This document shows, piece after piece, positions 26,557 through 36,765 of a stretch of 48,061 bases of DNA. The stretch is taken from the NCBI GenBank assembly GCA_006503475.1, contig RSEH01000321.1, positions 1 through 48,061 of the forward strand. Reading direction: 5' to 3'. Below the pieces are notes generated by a model. That model was given only the letters and a program-made list of their open reading frames with translations. It was not told the origin of the DNA and did no database searches. The stretch comes from Stentor roeselii (taxonomy: Eukaryota > Ciliophora > Heterotrichea > Heterotrichida > Stentoridae). The position numbers and the translations under genes were made by a program. Numbering within the stretch: the stretch's first letter is position 1; the number at the start of each line of letters is the position of its first letter.

Positions 26557-29214
26557 ATGAGTTTCAGCGAAATATGCGATAAGTTCGACCCAGTCGTGAA
26601 CCACATGAAAAAAGGAGAAAAAGTGATTAATTCAGTCATCAACCTATTCAAGTCCTACCGTCGGTCAATTGAAATCTTCAACAGTCAGTTCGAGAAGTCA
26701 ATTGAAGCTTTTAAAAATGAAGTCCCCAGGGATGGAGGACTTGACACTCTCTCCACTGCGCTTAATTCATTGATTGAGTACTGTCTTAGAATCGTCAAGT
26801 CACAAAATGAGTTCTCTTCAAATATTTCAAATGAACTGACTAGACCACTCGAATCTTTTCTTACTCAGTTTGTCACTAATCTTCATATAAACCTCACTAA
26901 AGGACAGAATCTTATTAAGGAAAGTCAGAAGGCTAAGGAAAAAACTTTGAAAGCGAAGGAAAAGTACTATAGCTCTTGTGAAGTACTTGAAAAATGTGAA
27001 AAAGCTGAAAAAAGTGCTGGAGAAGAAAGTAAGGAAAAAGTTGAGAAACTTTATAGGAATACTCAAAGTCAGAAATTGGTTACTGCTAAGAATTTGGATT
27101 TTTATGATGTTGCTTTTAAGGAATTGAGCAACTCTTATAATAGGTATGATTCTGAAATGCCTAGTGTCATGGAAACCTTGCAGAAGACTAATGAAAGTTG
27201 CATTCATTTCTTGAAATTAACTCTTGACAAATTCATGAAATCCAATTCGCGTTTTCTAAATCAATCAAAAGAAGCAATGGATGATTTTTCAATAGTAATC
27301 TCAAACATAAACAGCAACATCGACATCCGAGTCTTCGTAGACACAAACAAGTCAAAATCTCCTCCATCCCGAGAAGAATTCACTCCATTCGAGAAGCTAA
27401 ACGAAAGCAAACTTCAAATAAAACCTCAGGAAGAAAAAGTAAAAGACGAAGACTACGAAATGATAGACCCTCAGTCATCAAAGCCAGGAGTAGACCTGGA
27501 CAAAGAACTAGTCGAAAAGATTTTAGACCATTTAATCCCTGAAGACCTGAGCTGTTCAAGTCCTGCAAATCTTGACCCTTCATTTTACTCAAAAATTTCT
27601 GAACTTTTACATACTCCCGACGGCCGAGGCACTTTTTGCGATATTTTAGAGTCAAAGAAGCATCGATGCCACTTAGTCACTTCTAAAGCCATTCAACTGA
27701 CAGGCCTGATTAAAAGTTTTTTAACTTCTATGATGACTCAAAGTGACAATGACTCTGCAGTTTTCTGCAAAATTGTTTTATTAGCTCATGTTTTTTACAC
27801 TGAAGACGAAACTGGAAAGAGAAGATATTTGACACATTTTTTAGAGAATCATTTGATTTGGCAGGAAAAAGAAAGATGGATCGACGCTATAGTTTTTTCA
27901 ACTGACTTCAAAATACAAAACGAACTCGAAGGTGTCAGGGGGAAGAAAAAGAAAGGTCTACTTAATATGTTGAAGAATTTCGGAAAAAACGCTTTTAAAC
28001 CTGACCCAGACGAGCAAAGAGAAGTGAAACTCGCTGCTTTTACAGTGATGAACCAGTACTGTTTCCACATGATTCACCTCGGCCTGACCGAAGAAGTGAC
28101 CAATGAAATAGTTTTAACTTTTTGCAACAAATATGAACTAGACGAGGACAGGAAGACCACTTTATTAGCAGAACTTCAAGCCAATCAAAAGATGACGACA
28201 AGTCTCGTTCCTCACAAAGTCTCTCTTCAACTAAGAGTCAAGGACCAGAAACGTTGGGACAAGCTGCTGCCGATAGGCCTTGCCGTTGAATATCTTCATC
28301 CTTTCGAGTGTTTCGAGATCTTGCTCGTCAACAAGGTCTGGAACGAGCAGCTAAAAGTCCCTGTCTTCAAAAAGTGGCTTGTGGACTGGAACCTGGAAGT
28401 AACAGTGAAAAGTCGACTGAGAAACTTCGCCTGGGTCGATGTGTTGAAAGCCACTTCTCGGCCTATTGACTACTTCGCACTTCTGAGTAAAGTCCTTGCT
28501 AACACCCAGCAAATCAAAAGTCTTTCTGATATAATCGACATCGACGTGGCGAGAAGTTACCAGGGCAACGAGTTGATGCCTCCTCAAATCCTTAAAAACT
28601 TGCTGAAAACTTACGCTTTGTACAATGAAGAACTTGGGTACTGCCAAGGAATGAACTACGTCGTCGGCACGATTTTCTTGCAAATACAAGACGAGGCCCT
28701 TTCATTCAAGGTGCTTGTGTCACTTATTGACAAGTTTCAGATGAAAGAACTTTTCATCAGTAGCCTTCCCAAGCTAAAGTTATTTTTTTACACCTTGGAC
28801 AGAATCATCGGGTTGATTCTTCCTGAGCTTCATGAGAAGTTCAAAGAAATCTCAGTTTGTTCAGCGCATTTCAGCTCACCTTGGTTCATCACGCTTTATT
28901 CAAGTGTACTTCAAAGCCGCCCAGAGCTTTTATACCCTATTTGGGACATGTTTATACTTGAAGGCTGGAAAACTATCTTTAAAGTCGCAGTCGTGATTTT
29001 AAGTCGCCTCAGCAGGCAGATCGTTGCAGGAAAATTCGAGGATATCATGTTTGTCTTGACTAACTTTTCAGCGAATCCTGACCTCTTCGAAGGCGACTTC
29101 ATTCAAAGAGTGCAAAAAGTCAATATTTCTAATGCTTTGCTTAGAGACCTGGAGAGTGAATATGAACATCTTAAGTTGAAGGCTTCTAGTTCTAGTAAGA
29201 ATATTTATTTTTAG
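26557..29214 (+). CDS. F-BAR plus TBC-domain RabGAP
   Basis: I start at ATG 26557 (885 aa); the frame is open further upstream, but that part overlaps the antisense MUS81 5' end and does not look coding. Residues 1-270 form an F-BAR/FCH-like helical bundle (SFSEICDKFDPVVNHMKKGE, then long Lys/Glu helices). A helical middle domain (about 320-540; LENHLIWQEKERWIDAIVFS) recalls the SBF2/KIAA0513 module, from memory. The TBC domain (about 590-850) has both catalytic fingers: Arg666 in IDIDVARSY and Gln697 in GYCQGMNYVVGT. It should stimulate GTP hydrolysis on a Rab at curved membrane. The next gene begins 2 bp after the stop. Confidence 0.85.
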   Translation: MSFSEICDKFDPVVNHMKKGEKVINSVINLFKSYRRSIEIFNSQFEKSIEAFKNEVPRDGGLDTLSTALNSLIEYCLRIVKSQNEFSSNISNELTRPLESFLTQFVTNLHINLTKGQNLIKESQKAKEKTLKAKEKYYSSCEVLEKCEKAEKSAGEESKEKVEKLYRNTQSQKLVTAKNLDFYDVAFKELSNSYNRYDSEMPSVMETLQKTNESCIHFLKLTLDKFMKSNSRFLNQSKEAMDDFSIVISNINSNIDIRVFVDTNKSKSPPSREEFTPFEKLNESKLQIKPQEEKVKDEDYEMIDPQSSKPGVDLDKELVEKILDHLIPEDLSCSSPANLDPSFYSKISELLHTPDGRGTFCDILESKKHRCHLVTSKAIQLTGLIKSFLTSMMTQSDNDSAVFCKIVLLAHVFYTEDETGKRRYLTHFLENHLIWQEKERWIDAIVFSTDFKIQNELEGVRGKKKKGLLNMLKNFGKNAFKPDPDEQREVKLAAFTVMNQYCFHMIHLGLTEEVTNEIVLTFCNKYELDEDRKTTLLAELQANQKMTTSLVPHKVSLQLRVKDQKRWDKLLPIGLAVEYLHPFECFEILLVNKVWNEQLKVPVFKKWLVDWNLEVTVKSRLRNFAWVDVLKATSRPIDYFALLSKVLANTQQIKSLSDIIDIDVARSYQGNELMPPQILKNLLKTYALYNEELGYCQGMNYVVGTIFLQIQDEALSFKVLVSLIDKFQMKELFISSLPKLKLFFYTLDRIIGLILPELHEKFKEISVCSAHFSSPWFITLYSSVLQSRPELLYPIWDMFILEGWKTIFKVAVVILSRLSRQIVAGKFEDIMFVLTNFSANPDLFEGDFIQRVQKVNISNALLRDLESEYEHLKLKASSSSKNIYF

Positions 29215-29216
29215 AT

Positions 29217-29846
29217 ATGAATAGTTTTAGAGGGAAAAGTTCACCTACAAGTGCCTTTGGGAATAACAGGTCACTTTCTAATGGAGGAAAAGGAAAAAGT
29301 GTCAGTCAGATCTTTGCTGAGTTTCAAGGAGTTAAAAGTGAGAATTTGAGAGAAGTCAATCATAGAAAACAGAGGGAAACTGTTTTAATCACTAAACTTT
29401 TCAACTCTTTTCGTAACTCTCAGACAAAGGAATTCGTTTTGCTTGAGGAAAAGTTTCAGATGAAAAAAAAAGAGTTCTTGAATGGTCTTCAGGAAAAGAT
29501 TGAAAGGATTCAAGATAAGATTGAAAAAGCCAGGACTGAAAAAAATCTACTTGAGTTTAAAATCGCCTCTCATGATGAACTTGCTGTGATTAGCAGGATC
29601 TCTGCAAGAGCTTCTAATCTTTTCAATGTGCCTTTGGAGTTATCTAACTTTCGCTTGAATCACTCGAATTTTCATAGGATTCATGCTGAAGTAGGAAAAA
29701 TTATCAAGGAGTCAAATGAAATTGACCTTGCTGGAGCTTTGGCGAAGGGAATTTTAGAAATGCAGCAGAAAAGGTTGAAAGTTATTCGTGATTCTGAGAA
29801 GTTGAAGCTTTATCGAGAAGACTTGCAAAAATCTTTAAATTCGTAA
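29217..29846 (+). CDS. Coiled-coil protein of unknown function, 209 aa
   Basis: Begins two bases after the TAG of the RabGAP gene. Residues 1-35 are Ser/Gly/Lys-rich and disordered. A coiled coil runs about 60-118 (LEEKFQMKKKEFLNGLQEKI). A second helical part follows (about 145-205), ending EKLKLYREDLQKSLNS. No known domain is recognised. The extreme closeness to the upstream gene raises the possibility of transcript read-through, but the frame and start differ. Confidence 0.65.
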   Translation: MNSFRGKSSPTSAFGNNRSLSNGGKGKSVSQIFAEFQGVKSENLREVNHRKQRETVLITKLFNSFRNSQTKEFVLLEEKFQMKKKEFLNGLQEKIERIQDKIEKARTEKNLLEFKIASHDELAVISRISARASNLFNVPLELSNFRLNHSNFHRIHAEVGKIIKESNEIDLAGALAKGILEMQQKRLKVIRDSEKLKLYREDLQKSLNS

Positions 29847-29892
29847 GGATTATTGATTTTTTTCTTGAATATTGAAAGTCCTATCTTAATTA

Positions 29893-30912
29893 CTAAACCT
29901 TCCAAACATGAAGACTTCCAGTGACATCTGAAGTACTGAATCTTGAAGCATCTATCTTTCTGATGCAACTCACCGTGTTCTTATGTCGCGTGGCAATTGT
30001 ATCTCTGTCTTTTTTTCCATCGAACCCCTTAGCAAACATTTTAACTCTATTTTGGACACTATTCCCTCCCTTTTCCTCTTCCGTCACACGTATTTCCTGA
30101 GGACCATTCCAAGCAGCTCCCCTGTTTTCAAAGCTATAAACTCTATAATCAAACCCTCCAGCAACAAGTTTCTGATCACTAACAAAACTAAGACTCATCA
30201 AGGGTTTTCCAGGTACATCAATTTTCAAGTCTTCCTGAAAGTTAGTGAAGTAGATTTTATTATCATGAGTCGCCAAAGCGAGCCAATTCGCATCATCAGT
30301 CCAACTAAGCGAGTTGACCCAAGCCTTCGCATCAATGACATACATGACATCTCCAAAGCTCCTAATCCCCGAAAACCTCAAATTGCTTTCCGGACTAAAG
30401 TCAACATTATCCAAATAAGCCGAGATGACTTTACACGTTCCATCAGTGGACCCTGCAGCAATGACGAGTCCAGTGGGATCAAACCTGACACAAGTGATAG
30501 AAGAATGAAAGACTTTAGTTCTTTTTGTATTCCACATGGAAATCCCTTCATCCCAGAACCCGACTCCGATATTTTTCGACCCAGTGCCAGCAACGAACTT
30601 GTCGCCCTTTGTGCTCCAGGAGACGTCAAGCACGGCTCGGGTCTGGTAAAAGCTGACCAGCGCTGGCTTCCACGAGGCCGTCCACTCCCAGACCACGACG
30701 CTTCGGTCGTGGGAACAAGAAATGATCCGGTTCGTTGCTGGGTGCCAGTCAATCGCACTGACCAGCTGGTGATGCTCTTTGAGGACGTGCTTCTTTTCCC
30801 AGGTCTCTCCTTTTATCTGGTAGATCTCGATCAGGTTGGTGTTCGTGGCAACTGCGACTTGTGTCTTGTCGCCATTCCAAGAGTGAGATACTATTCCGTG
30901 CTCTGTATTCAT
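29893..30912 (-). CDS. ARPC1: Arp2/3 complex subunit 1 (ARPC1), WD40 propeller
   Basis: The protein aligns from its N-terminus with ARPC1: GIVSHSWNGDKTQVAVATNT, VLKEHHQLVSAIDWHPATNR, SHDRSVVVWEW, RAVLDVSWSTKGDKFVAGTG, SSITCVRFDPTGLVIAAGST and a final VTGSLHVWKV. ARPC1 binds ArpC4/C5 and NPF VCA regions in actin-branch nucleation. I choose the ATG at 30912 (339 aa), whose distance to the first blade matches the family; an in-frame ATG at 30942 would add ten basic residues. The divergent LITAF-like gene begins 56 bp away. The loop before the last blades (EKGGNSVQNRVKMFAKGFDG) is in the usual position of the ARPC1 insert. Confidence 0.92.
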   Translation of the reverse strand: MNTEHGIVSHSWNGDKTQVAVATNTNLIEIYQIKGETWEKKHVLKEHHQLVSAIDWHPATNRIISCSHDRSVVVWEWTASWKPALVSFYQTRAVLDVSWSTKGDKFVAGTGSKNIGVGFWDEGISMWNTKRTKVFHSSITCVRFDPTGLVIAAGSTDGTCKVISAYLDNVDFSPESNLRFSGIRSFGDVMYVIDAKAWVNSLSWTDDANWLALATHDNKIYFTNFQEDLKIDVPGKPLMSLSFVSDQKLVAGGFDYRVYSFENRGAAWNGPQEIRVTEEEKGGNSVQNRVKMFAKGFDGKKDRDTIATRHKNTVSCIRKIDASRFSTSDVTGSLHVWKV

Positions 30913-30968
30913 TTTTATCTTTCTCCATCGCAGATGGCGCAAACTTCACGCATGTTACGAGGTTATAA

Positions 30969-31649
30969 ATGAACCCACCCGCTTTGAATGCAGATAGGAA
31001 TCGAAGTGAATTGGAATTGATGAGGAAGGAAAAGGGAAAAAGCGTTCATGTGCCTAGGTCGACAGAGTTTAGCTTGGATTTGATCACTTTGGAACCTCCT
31101 GAACAGTGGAAGGTCAGGATGAGGAAGGGGGATAAGGTTTTTACGACTCCTACTCATAGAAGACAGCCCAGTGTTGTTTTTAGGAATTTGACGGAAATTT
31201 ATACTTTTGAAATTGATGAATTTTATGAGGATGTGGATCAGGAATTTGACTGGGATTTTCAACAGAAAAGGGATACTTTTTTAAGTCATGGCAGGAAATC
31301 GACTTTGGCTTCTGATAAGAAAGAGCTTCGAGGGAATCAGGTTTCTCAGAGTATTGAATGTGATGAAATGGAAACTGTTTTTGTTCAGACCAAGTCAGAT
31401 GAGAACTTAGAAACAGTTATTTGCAACACTCAAGAAGAGCTTATCGATGTTGGATCACTTCCGATGGCCCTTTACTGTAATAAATGTAAATCAGTGGTTC
31501 AAGCTAACATCTTAGCTGCTCCGTCAATCGACTCAATATGGAGATTCATCTGTTGTTTCAGTCCTTTCTATCAACAAAGCTCTCGTTCGAAATCATCTGA
31601 AGAGATTTATTCTTGTTCTCGATGCGGTAATCGTCTTTCGTGTAGCTAA
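30969..31649 (+). CDS. LITAF-like zinc-binding membrane-associated protein
   Basis: The 226-aa protein has a C-terminal pattern like the LITAF domain: LYCNKCKSVVQ (Cys170, Cys173), a short hydrophobic stretch rich in Trp/Phe/Cys (SIWRFICCFSPFYQ), then YSCSRCGNRLS (Cys216, Cys219). In LITAF this forms a zinc knot with an in-plane membrane helix at late endosomes. The N-terminal 160 residues are charged with no recognised domain. The spacer is shorter and less hydrophobic than in animal LITAF, so the assignment is moderate. Start context TATAAATG. Confidence 0.6.
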   Translation: MNPPALNADRNRSELELMRKEKGKSVHVPRSTEFSLDLITLEPPEQWKVRMRKGDKVFTTPTHRRQPSVVFRNLTEIYTFEIDEFYEDVDQEFDWDFQQKRDTFLSHGRKSTLASDKKELRGNQVSQSIECDEMETVFVQTKSDENLETVICNTQEELIDVGSLPMALYCNKCKSVVQANILAAPSIDSIWRFICCFSPFYQQSSRSKSSEEIYSCSRCGNRLSCS

Positions 31650-32183
31650 ATAATAATATGTAAATATACAATAAAATGAATGCTTACCGCTTAGTCAAAT
31701 ATTGTAAAAGTTAAATTAAAGAATGCAAGCAAGTATGAAAATTAGTTTTATTAGATTTTGACTAAGTTTAAACTTTCGAATTTATGTGTAATCTTAAGAT
31801 AAAAAGATTTTAATTGTATCGAGCATTCAATCATTTTTATTGTGATACATTAGGAAAAAATATTAATATTCCATGATAACGTAAAAATTTTATTGATAAT
31901 AAACATAATTTTTTGTTTTAGTTCTCTCATCAAACAAGGCAATCAATAAGTGGATTATATTATATTTAATATTGCAAATATTATCTCTCGTAAATCTTCA
32001 TTAAAAACGCTTATTCACGTATAGAAAATAATATTCAACCTTTAATAACAAAACTTATGCGAATTGAAATAAAGAAATCTTTCATTTTAGCCTATCCACT
32101 GTATAAAAAATTCTATTCCTTTATAATAATAGAAATTTCAAATGATTTATTGATATGTAAATCTACTTATTTATTAATGTTGA
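31650..32183. other. Intergenic between convergent genes; nothing seen
   Basis: The 534 bp are very AT-rich with no convincing frame. A 63-codon plus-strand frame (32057-32248) is antisense to the end of the next gene and hydrophobic by composition only. Confidence 0.5.
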
Positions 32184-35100
32184 TTATTTTTCATCATTCT
32201 GATTATTTTTTGATTTACGCTCTCGATATTTTTCAATTAATGATTTAACAGTGAAAACAACCTTCAACAAAGAAACACCATACTGAAAAGCTAATCCAAA
32301 CATGATAATTCCAATAAAGCAAAAATCAAAAACCGTGTCATTTTTAAGAAATTTCCAGAAAATCCTAACGAAAATAATCAGAAAAATCAACATTGTCAAA
32401 AATTCGATTACAATCACAGTGATCATCATTAGTTTATCCTTAAAAGGTCTAATTGTAACAAAATAGTAAAACACTAGAAAAGAAGATATAAGATTGATTA
32501 ATTTTTGAGCTATTTCGTTGTAGCCAAAATAAATCTGATTAACTGTAAAAATAACGCCTCTTAATCCAAGAACGACGTAATAAATAATATGAAAAAATTT
32601 TTTGTCGCAATGAAACTCCTGAAAAAAAGTTCCAAACCTTTTTAGATAATTTCCATCGTTCGAAAAAATTTTCTCTGAACTAGACCACAATTTTATCAAA
32701 ATAATCGCTGGAGACGCCAAAAAAGCAGTCTGAATAAAAATTACTATTAGTATAATTGATGAAACTTTACCAAGTATTGACTGAAAGCACAAAACTTCAA
32801 TATTCTGTCTAAATCTCACAGATTCAAAGTTCAAAAAGGTAAAAAACCCTATGACTAACTGACTTTGAAGCCAAAATCTTAAAAAAACTGAAAATTTGTA
32901 TTTAAATTTAAATTCTTGAAACTTTTGACTAATCTTTCCAAGATTCAACTTAGAAATCAACAACACAATAGGGAAGAGCAAAAGAATTCCAACAAAAATA
33001 GTAATATAAGTTCCAATATTAATCCAAAGGTCAGTAGTTTTAATTCCAATCTTCTTCGCTTGAATGGAAGGAGAACTAGTGAGATCTTTATTCAAATACC
33101 TTGATGGTAAATTGACAGGTGAATAAAAATTTATCAATGCCTTGCAAAACTGATTCACTGCTGGTGTCAATGGATTAGAATTGAGAGGTAAAAAAGCAAT
33201 CATTTGAATGTTATTCTGAAGGACCCAACCAGCTGAAGGGTTCGTCAGCATCGCTAAACAAAAAGAAATAAGACTTGAAGATTGTCCGACAGTTCTCACC
33301 TTTTTAATGATTTCTCTGAAGGTATCGGAAATGTATTCAAATTCGAAAAGATTGACGGTAAAGTTGTATTCGAAGAGAGTTGAATTGTCGTAACTGAAAA
33401 TAACAGGATTCAAGGATACGATAAGACTGGTTCCATTTGAAACACTATCAATGAAGTTCAAAGTTATTATAAACTTTTTATTTGTTTTTTTGAAGAAATT
33501 GAAGGAATCGATACTTTTCGGAGTTTTTACTGAAAAGTTAGAAATTGAGAAGTTTCCTTGAAGTGGCTTGCTGAATGTGAGTTTAATTTTGTTATTAGCA
33601 GAAATGCTAACATTTAAAGTGAAGTATTTAATGGTGCATGTTTCATTGATTTTTGTGTATCCTTTAAGACATTCGCACACTCCATCAATTAATAGCTCAT
33701 AGGGCCCACAAATTAAATGACAAGAATTTTCGAATTCAATGAATCCAGGATTGCAGTTTGTGCATTTAAGTTGATCTGAATTTAAAACACAAGTATTACA
33801 GTTCGGAGGGCAAGGTTGACACCTTCTCTCAATTAAATGAAAACCTTTTTTACATTCACAGTTTTTCTCAAGATTGATTTCTGAGTTAATATCATTGCAT
33901 TCTTTGCAGAAGTTTAAATTTTCACATGTCTTGCATTCAGCTAAGCATCTCAAACATTGAAAATTATTTGAATAGTCAGGAAAAAAACCATCGGAGCATT
34001 TGCATCTGCCAGTTTCATCCAAGTAGGAGTTTTTGTACTTGCAACTAGTACAGTTTGAATGATTGTTGCATGTTTTGCATTCATCTAAGCACTTCAAGCA
34101 TTGAAAGTTATTTGAATAGTCAGGAAAAAAACCATCTAAGCATTTGCATTTTCCTGTTTTATCCAAGGATGAGTTTTCGTATTTACAACTAGTACAGTTT
34201 GAATGATTGTTGCATGTTTTGCATTCATCTAAGCACTTCAAACATTGAAAGTTATTTGAATAGTAAAGAAAAAAACCGTCTAAGCATTTGCATCTGCCAG
34301 TTTCATCCAAGAATGAGTTTTCGTATTTGCAACTAGTACAGTTTGAATGATTGTTGCATGTTTTGCATTCATCTAAGCAGTTTAAACATTGAAAGTTATT
34401 AGGATAGTCAATAAAAAAACCATCAAAACATTTACATCTACCAATTTCATCCAAGTATGAGTTTTCGTATTTACAACTAGTACAGTTTTCCTGATACTTG
34501 CATGTTTTGCATTCATTTAAGCACTTCAAACATTGAAAGTTATTTGAATAATCAAGAAAAAAACCATCTAAGCATATGCATCTGCCATTTTCATCCAAAT
34601 ATGAGTTTTCGTATTTGCAACTTGTACAATTTTCGTGATACTTGCATGTTTTGCATTCATCTAAGCACCTTAAACATTCAAAATTTTGTGAATAGTCAAG
34701 AAAAAAACCATCTAAGCATTTGCATCTGCCATTTTCATCCAAGTCTGAGTTTTCGTATTTGCACCTAGTACAGTTTGCATGATACTTGCATGTTTTGCAT
34801 TCATCTAAACAACTCAAACAGCTGAACTCAGGTTGACTATTCAAAAAGTACCCATCAATGCATTCACATCGATTATTCGTAGGCTCTCCTTTGACACATT
34901 CTAAGCAAACTTTTTCTGAGGTACAAGCTACACATTCATTAGGACAAGGAGCACATGAACTGCTAATATCAGGATGATTCACCGCATAATATCCTCTTCT
35001 GCAACGACATCTGTGACTTTCATCAAGTTCAGCGAATGAATCAATACAAGAAGTGCAGGTGTTTTTCGACAAGCACGATTTGCATTCATTCATACATTTT

Positions 35101-36179
35101 CCGCATTTAATATAGACATTATAAAAAACTTGATCATTGAAGAACCCTTCATTACATGTGCAGGTGTTGTTAATGAAAACAGAATTATTATCATAGCAGC
35201 TTAAACATTCCCCACTATTCATGCACGAACACCCAAAAGCGCAACATCCTTGTCCTGATGCCTCACAATCTGAAGATATAGGTAAAATGATGTTATTTAT
35301 ATAGTCTATGCACTGTGCTTGGCCATTCAAGTCAAGAGTGCAAGATTTGGAAGGACACAAGCAGTTTATCACTAATGAACCTTTACAGGGTATTTTACTG
35401 CAAACTTCACCTAAAGCATTTTTAGTTATATCTGAAGACTTAGGGACACAACCAATTCCAAGGTCTTTTAAATTCATGGAAGGGTTGCAATTGCAGGTTC
35501 CAATAAAGCAGTTGTTAGAAGTTGTGGAAGAAATGTAGTTAAAGTGTTGGTTTGCACCAGAAATTATTGCAAAATACCACATGAAATACTTTATTGACTT
35601 GTATTTGTAATATCCTATTATAAAATTTTGGCATTCATCACTGAGATTTATGGTTGAAGTTAAGAGGCTATTGTAGATAACAAGATTATTCATTCTAAAG
35701 GTCAGGGTGTTAGAATTGATTTCGTATGAAAGTAAAACCCAATCGTCTAAATATTTATTACAGGTAGGGATTAAGGTTTTCAAATTGGAGAATAATGATT
35801 GTTTTTGAAAGGCCCAAAGATGGAAAGTATTTGAATCATGTCTGTGAACACCTATAAGATAAGAATTGCAATACCTGACAATTATTTGTCCAATCAGGTT
35901 ATCCATGCTTATCCAAAAAAGTATTGTAAATGGGTTTGGAAGGACAAAAGACTGAGAAAGTTCATTTGGAGGAAGCGTGATCATATTATTTTCGCTCATA
36001 AAAAGACCTCTATCAGTGATAATCACATCTCCTGTTGAATTTTGCAAAGAAATTCCATTGACTGCATGTCTTCTATTAAGTGAATAGTCAAAAAGCACCT
36101 GCCCATAGTTTTTCCAAAACTTATACTCAACTTCTACCTGCCCAAATGAAGAAGCGATCATAAGAAAAACAAAAGCCAT
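32184..36179 (-). CDS. Giant cysteine-rich repeat surface protein with C-terminal multi-TM domain
   Basis: The 1331-aa protein begins with a signal peptide (MAFVFLMIASSFGQ). Residues about 20-230 look like a LamG/concanavalin-like beta sandwich (GDVIITDRGLFMSENNMITL). Residues 230-820 are cysteine-rich, EGF/furin-like, including six near-identical 48-aa repeats of the form CLDECKTC-CTSCKYENS-LDE-GRCKC-DGFF. A beta-rich linker (about 825-960) precedes about seven TM helices (about 1010-1310). A charged cytoplasmic tail ends KNNQNDEK. The layout is that of large ciliate surface or GPCR-like proteins of unknown ligand. No introns are needed. Confidence 0.85.
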   Translation of the reverse strand: MAFVFLMIASSFGQVEVEYKFWKNYGQVLFDYSLNRRHAVNGISLQNSTGDVIITDRGLFMSENNMITLPPNELSQSFVLPNPFTILFWISMDNLIGQIIVRYCNSYLIGVHRHDSNTFHLWAFQKQSLFSNLKTLIPTCNKYLDDWVLLSYEINSNTLTFRMNNLVIYNSLLTSTINLSDECQNFIIGYYKYKSIKYFMWYFAIISGANQHFNYISSTTSNNCFIGTCNCNPSMNLKDLGIGCVPKSSDITKNALGEVCSKIPCKGSLVINCLCPSKSCTLDLNGQAQCIDYINNIILPISSDCEASGQGCCAFGCSCMNSGECLSCYDNNSVFINNTCTCNEGFFNDQVFYNVYIKCGKCMNECKSCLSKNTCTSCIDSFAELDESHRCRCRRGYYAVNHPDISSSCAPCPNECVACTSEKVCLECVKGEPTNNRCECIDGYFLNSQPEFSCLSCLDECKTCKYHANCTRCKYENSDLDENGRCKCLDGFFLDYSQNFECLRCLDECKTCKYHENCTSCKYENSYLDENGRCICLDGFFLDYSNNFQCLKCLNECKTCKYQENCTSCKYENSYLDEIGRCKCFDGFFIDYPNNFQCLNCLDECKTCNNHSNCTSCKYENSFLDETGRCKCLDGFFLYYSNNFQCLKCLDECKTCNNHSNCTSCKYENSSLDKTGKCKCLDGFFPDYSNNFQCLKCLDECKTCNNHSNCTSCKYKNSYLDETGRCKCSDGFFPDYSNNFQCLRCLAECKTCENLNFCKECNDINSEINLEKNCECKKGFHLIERRCQPCPPNCNTCVLNSDQLKCTNCNPGFIEFENSCHLICGPYELLIDGVCECLKGYTKINETCTIKYFTLNVSISANNKIKLTFSKPLQGNFSISNFSVKTPKSIDSFNFFKKTNKKFIITLNFIDSVSNGTSLIVSLNPVIFSYDNSTLFEYNFTVNLFEFEYISDTFREIIKKVRTVGQSSSLISFCLAMLTNPSAGWVLQNNIQMIAFLPLNSNPLTPAVNQFCKALINFYSPVNLPSRYLNKDLTSSPSIQAKKIGIKTTDLWINIGTYITIFVGILLLFPIVLLISKLNLGKISQKFQEFKFKYKFSVFLRFWLQSQLVIGFFTFLNFESVRFRQNIEVLCFQSILGKVSSIILIVIFIQTAFLASPAIILIKLWSSSEKIFSNDGNYLKRFGTFFQEFHCDKKFFHIIYYVVLGLRGVIFTVNQIYFGYNEIAQKLINLISSFLVFYYFVTIRPFKDKLMMITVIVIEFLTMLIFLIIFVRIFWKFLKNDTVFDFCFIGIIMFGLAFQYGVSLLKVVFTVKSLIEKYRERKSKNNQNDEK
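33962..34825 (-). repeat. Six 144-bp (48-aa) coding repeats
   Basis: The DNA repeats with a 144-bp period, encoding a cysteine-rich module that starts CLDECKTC. Three adjacent copies share the variant CKTCNNHSNCTSC and are almost identical at DNA level, indicating recent duplication or gene conversion. Flanking modules on both sides are more diverged. Confidence 0.85.
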
Positions 36180-36373
36180 TAATTATAAGTCTAAAATCTC
36201 AAAATTTCCAGAATTTTCTAGAATGCTTACACTTCCCATAAAAAATCTTTAGATGTTTAAGTCAGGGATGTTTTACTGATGATCCTTATGTAATTTAAAC
36301 TTTTTTTCATTACTTTCAGATGAACTTATAATCAATTTTCCTATGATAAATCAAAATGATGAGAATAATTTTG

Positions 36374-36588
36374 AGAAATTCCTGGATTATTGATCAAAAA
36401 AGATTCTATCGTTCACCAGGGTGTAAAATCATTCATCTTTCATATTCTTAGTGACGAGAATCCAACTGTCTGATTATAGGTTAATAAAAATGAGGTTTTA
36501 TGATAAAGAACCATTTTGATTACTTGAAAATATAGATAATACTAAAACTTTAATCTACCCTTTTGAGTATCTTATGTACAAGAAATAG
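36374..36588 (+). pseudogene. Possible gene remnant
   Basis: Two protein-like frames are seen: one reading EIPGLLIKKDSIVHQGVKSF then IFHILSDENPTV before TGA, and one reading FYDKEPF-TGA-LLENIDNTKTLIYPFEYLMYKK before TAG. They are separated by stops and a frame change. It lies in the 586-bp gap between the cysteine-rich gene start and the 572-aa gene. Family unknown. The remainder of 36180-36765 shows nothing. Confidence 0.3.
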
Positions 36589-36765
36589 ACTTAAGGTTTT
36601 ATCTTAGAATTTCTTTGATTGTATCCTGCAAATTTAATATATTGGTAAATTTACTAAGAAAATTTATGAGGATGTAATATTTTTAGCTTGAGGCTCTGAT
36701 ATTAATCTATTTGGATCATTTTTATTATCATTACTTAAATAAACCTAATTCTGATCTGATTATAA

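Noticed and set aside
29983-30972. 329-codon plus-strand open frame antisense to ARPC1
   Set aside because: Long, but lies opposite a well-conserved WD40 gene and shows no domain; it arises from codon bias of the true gene.
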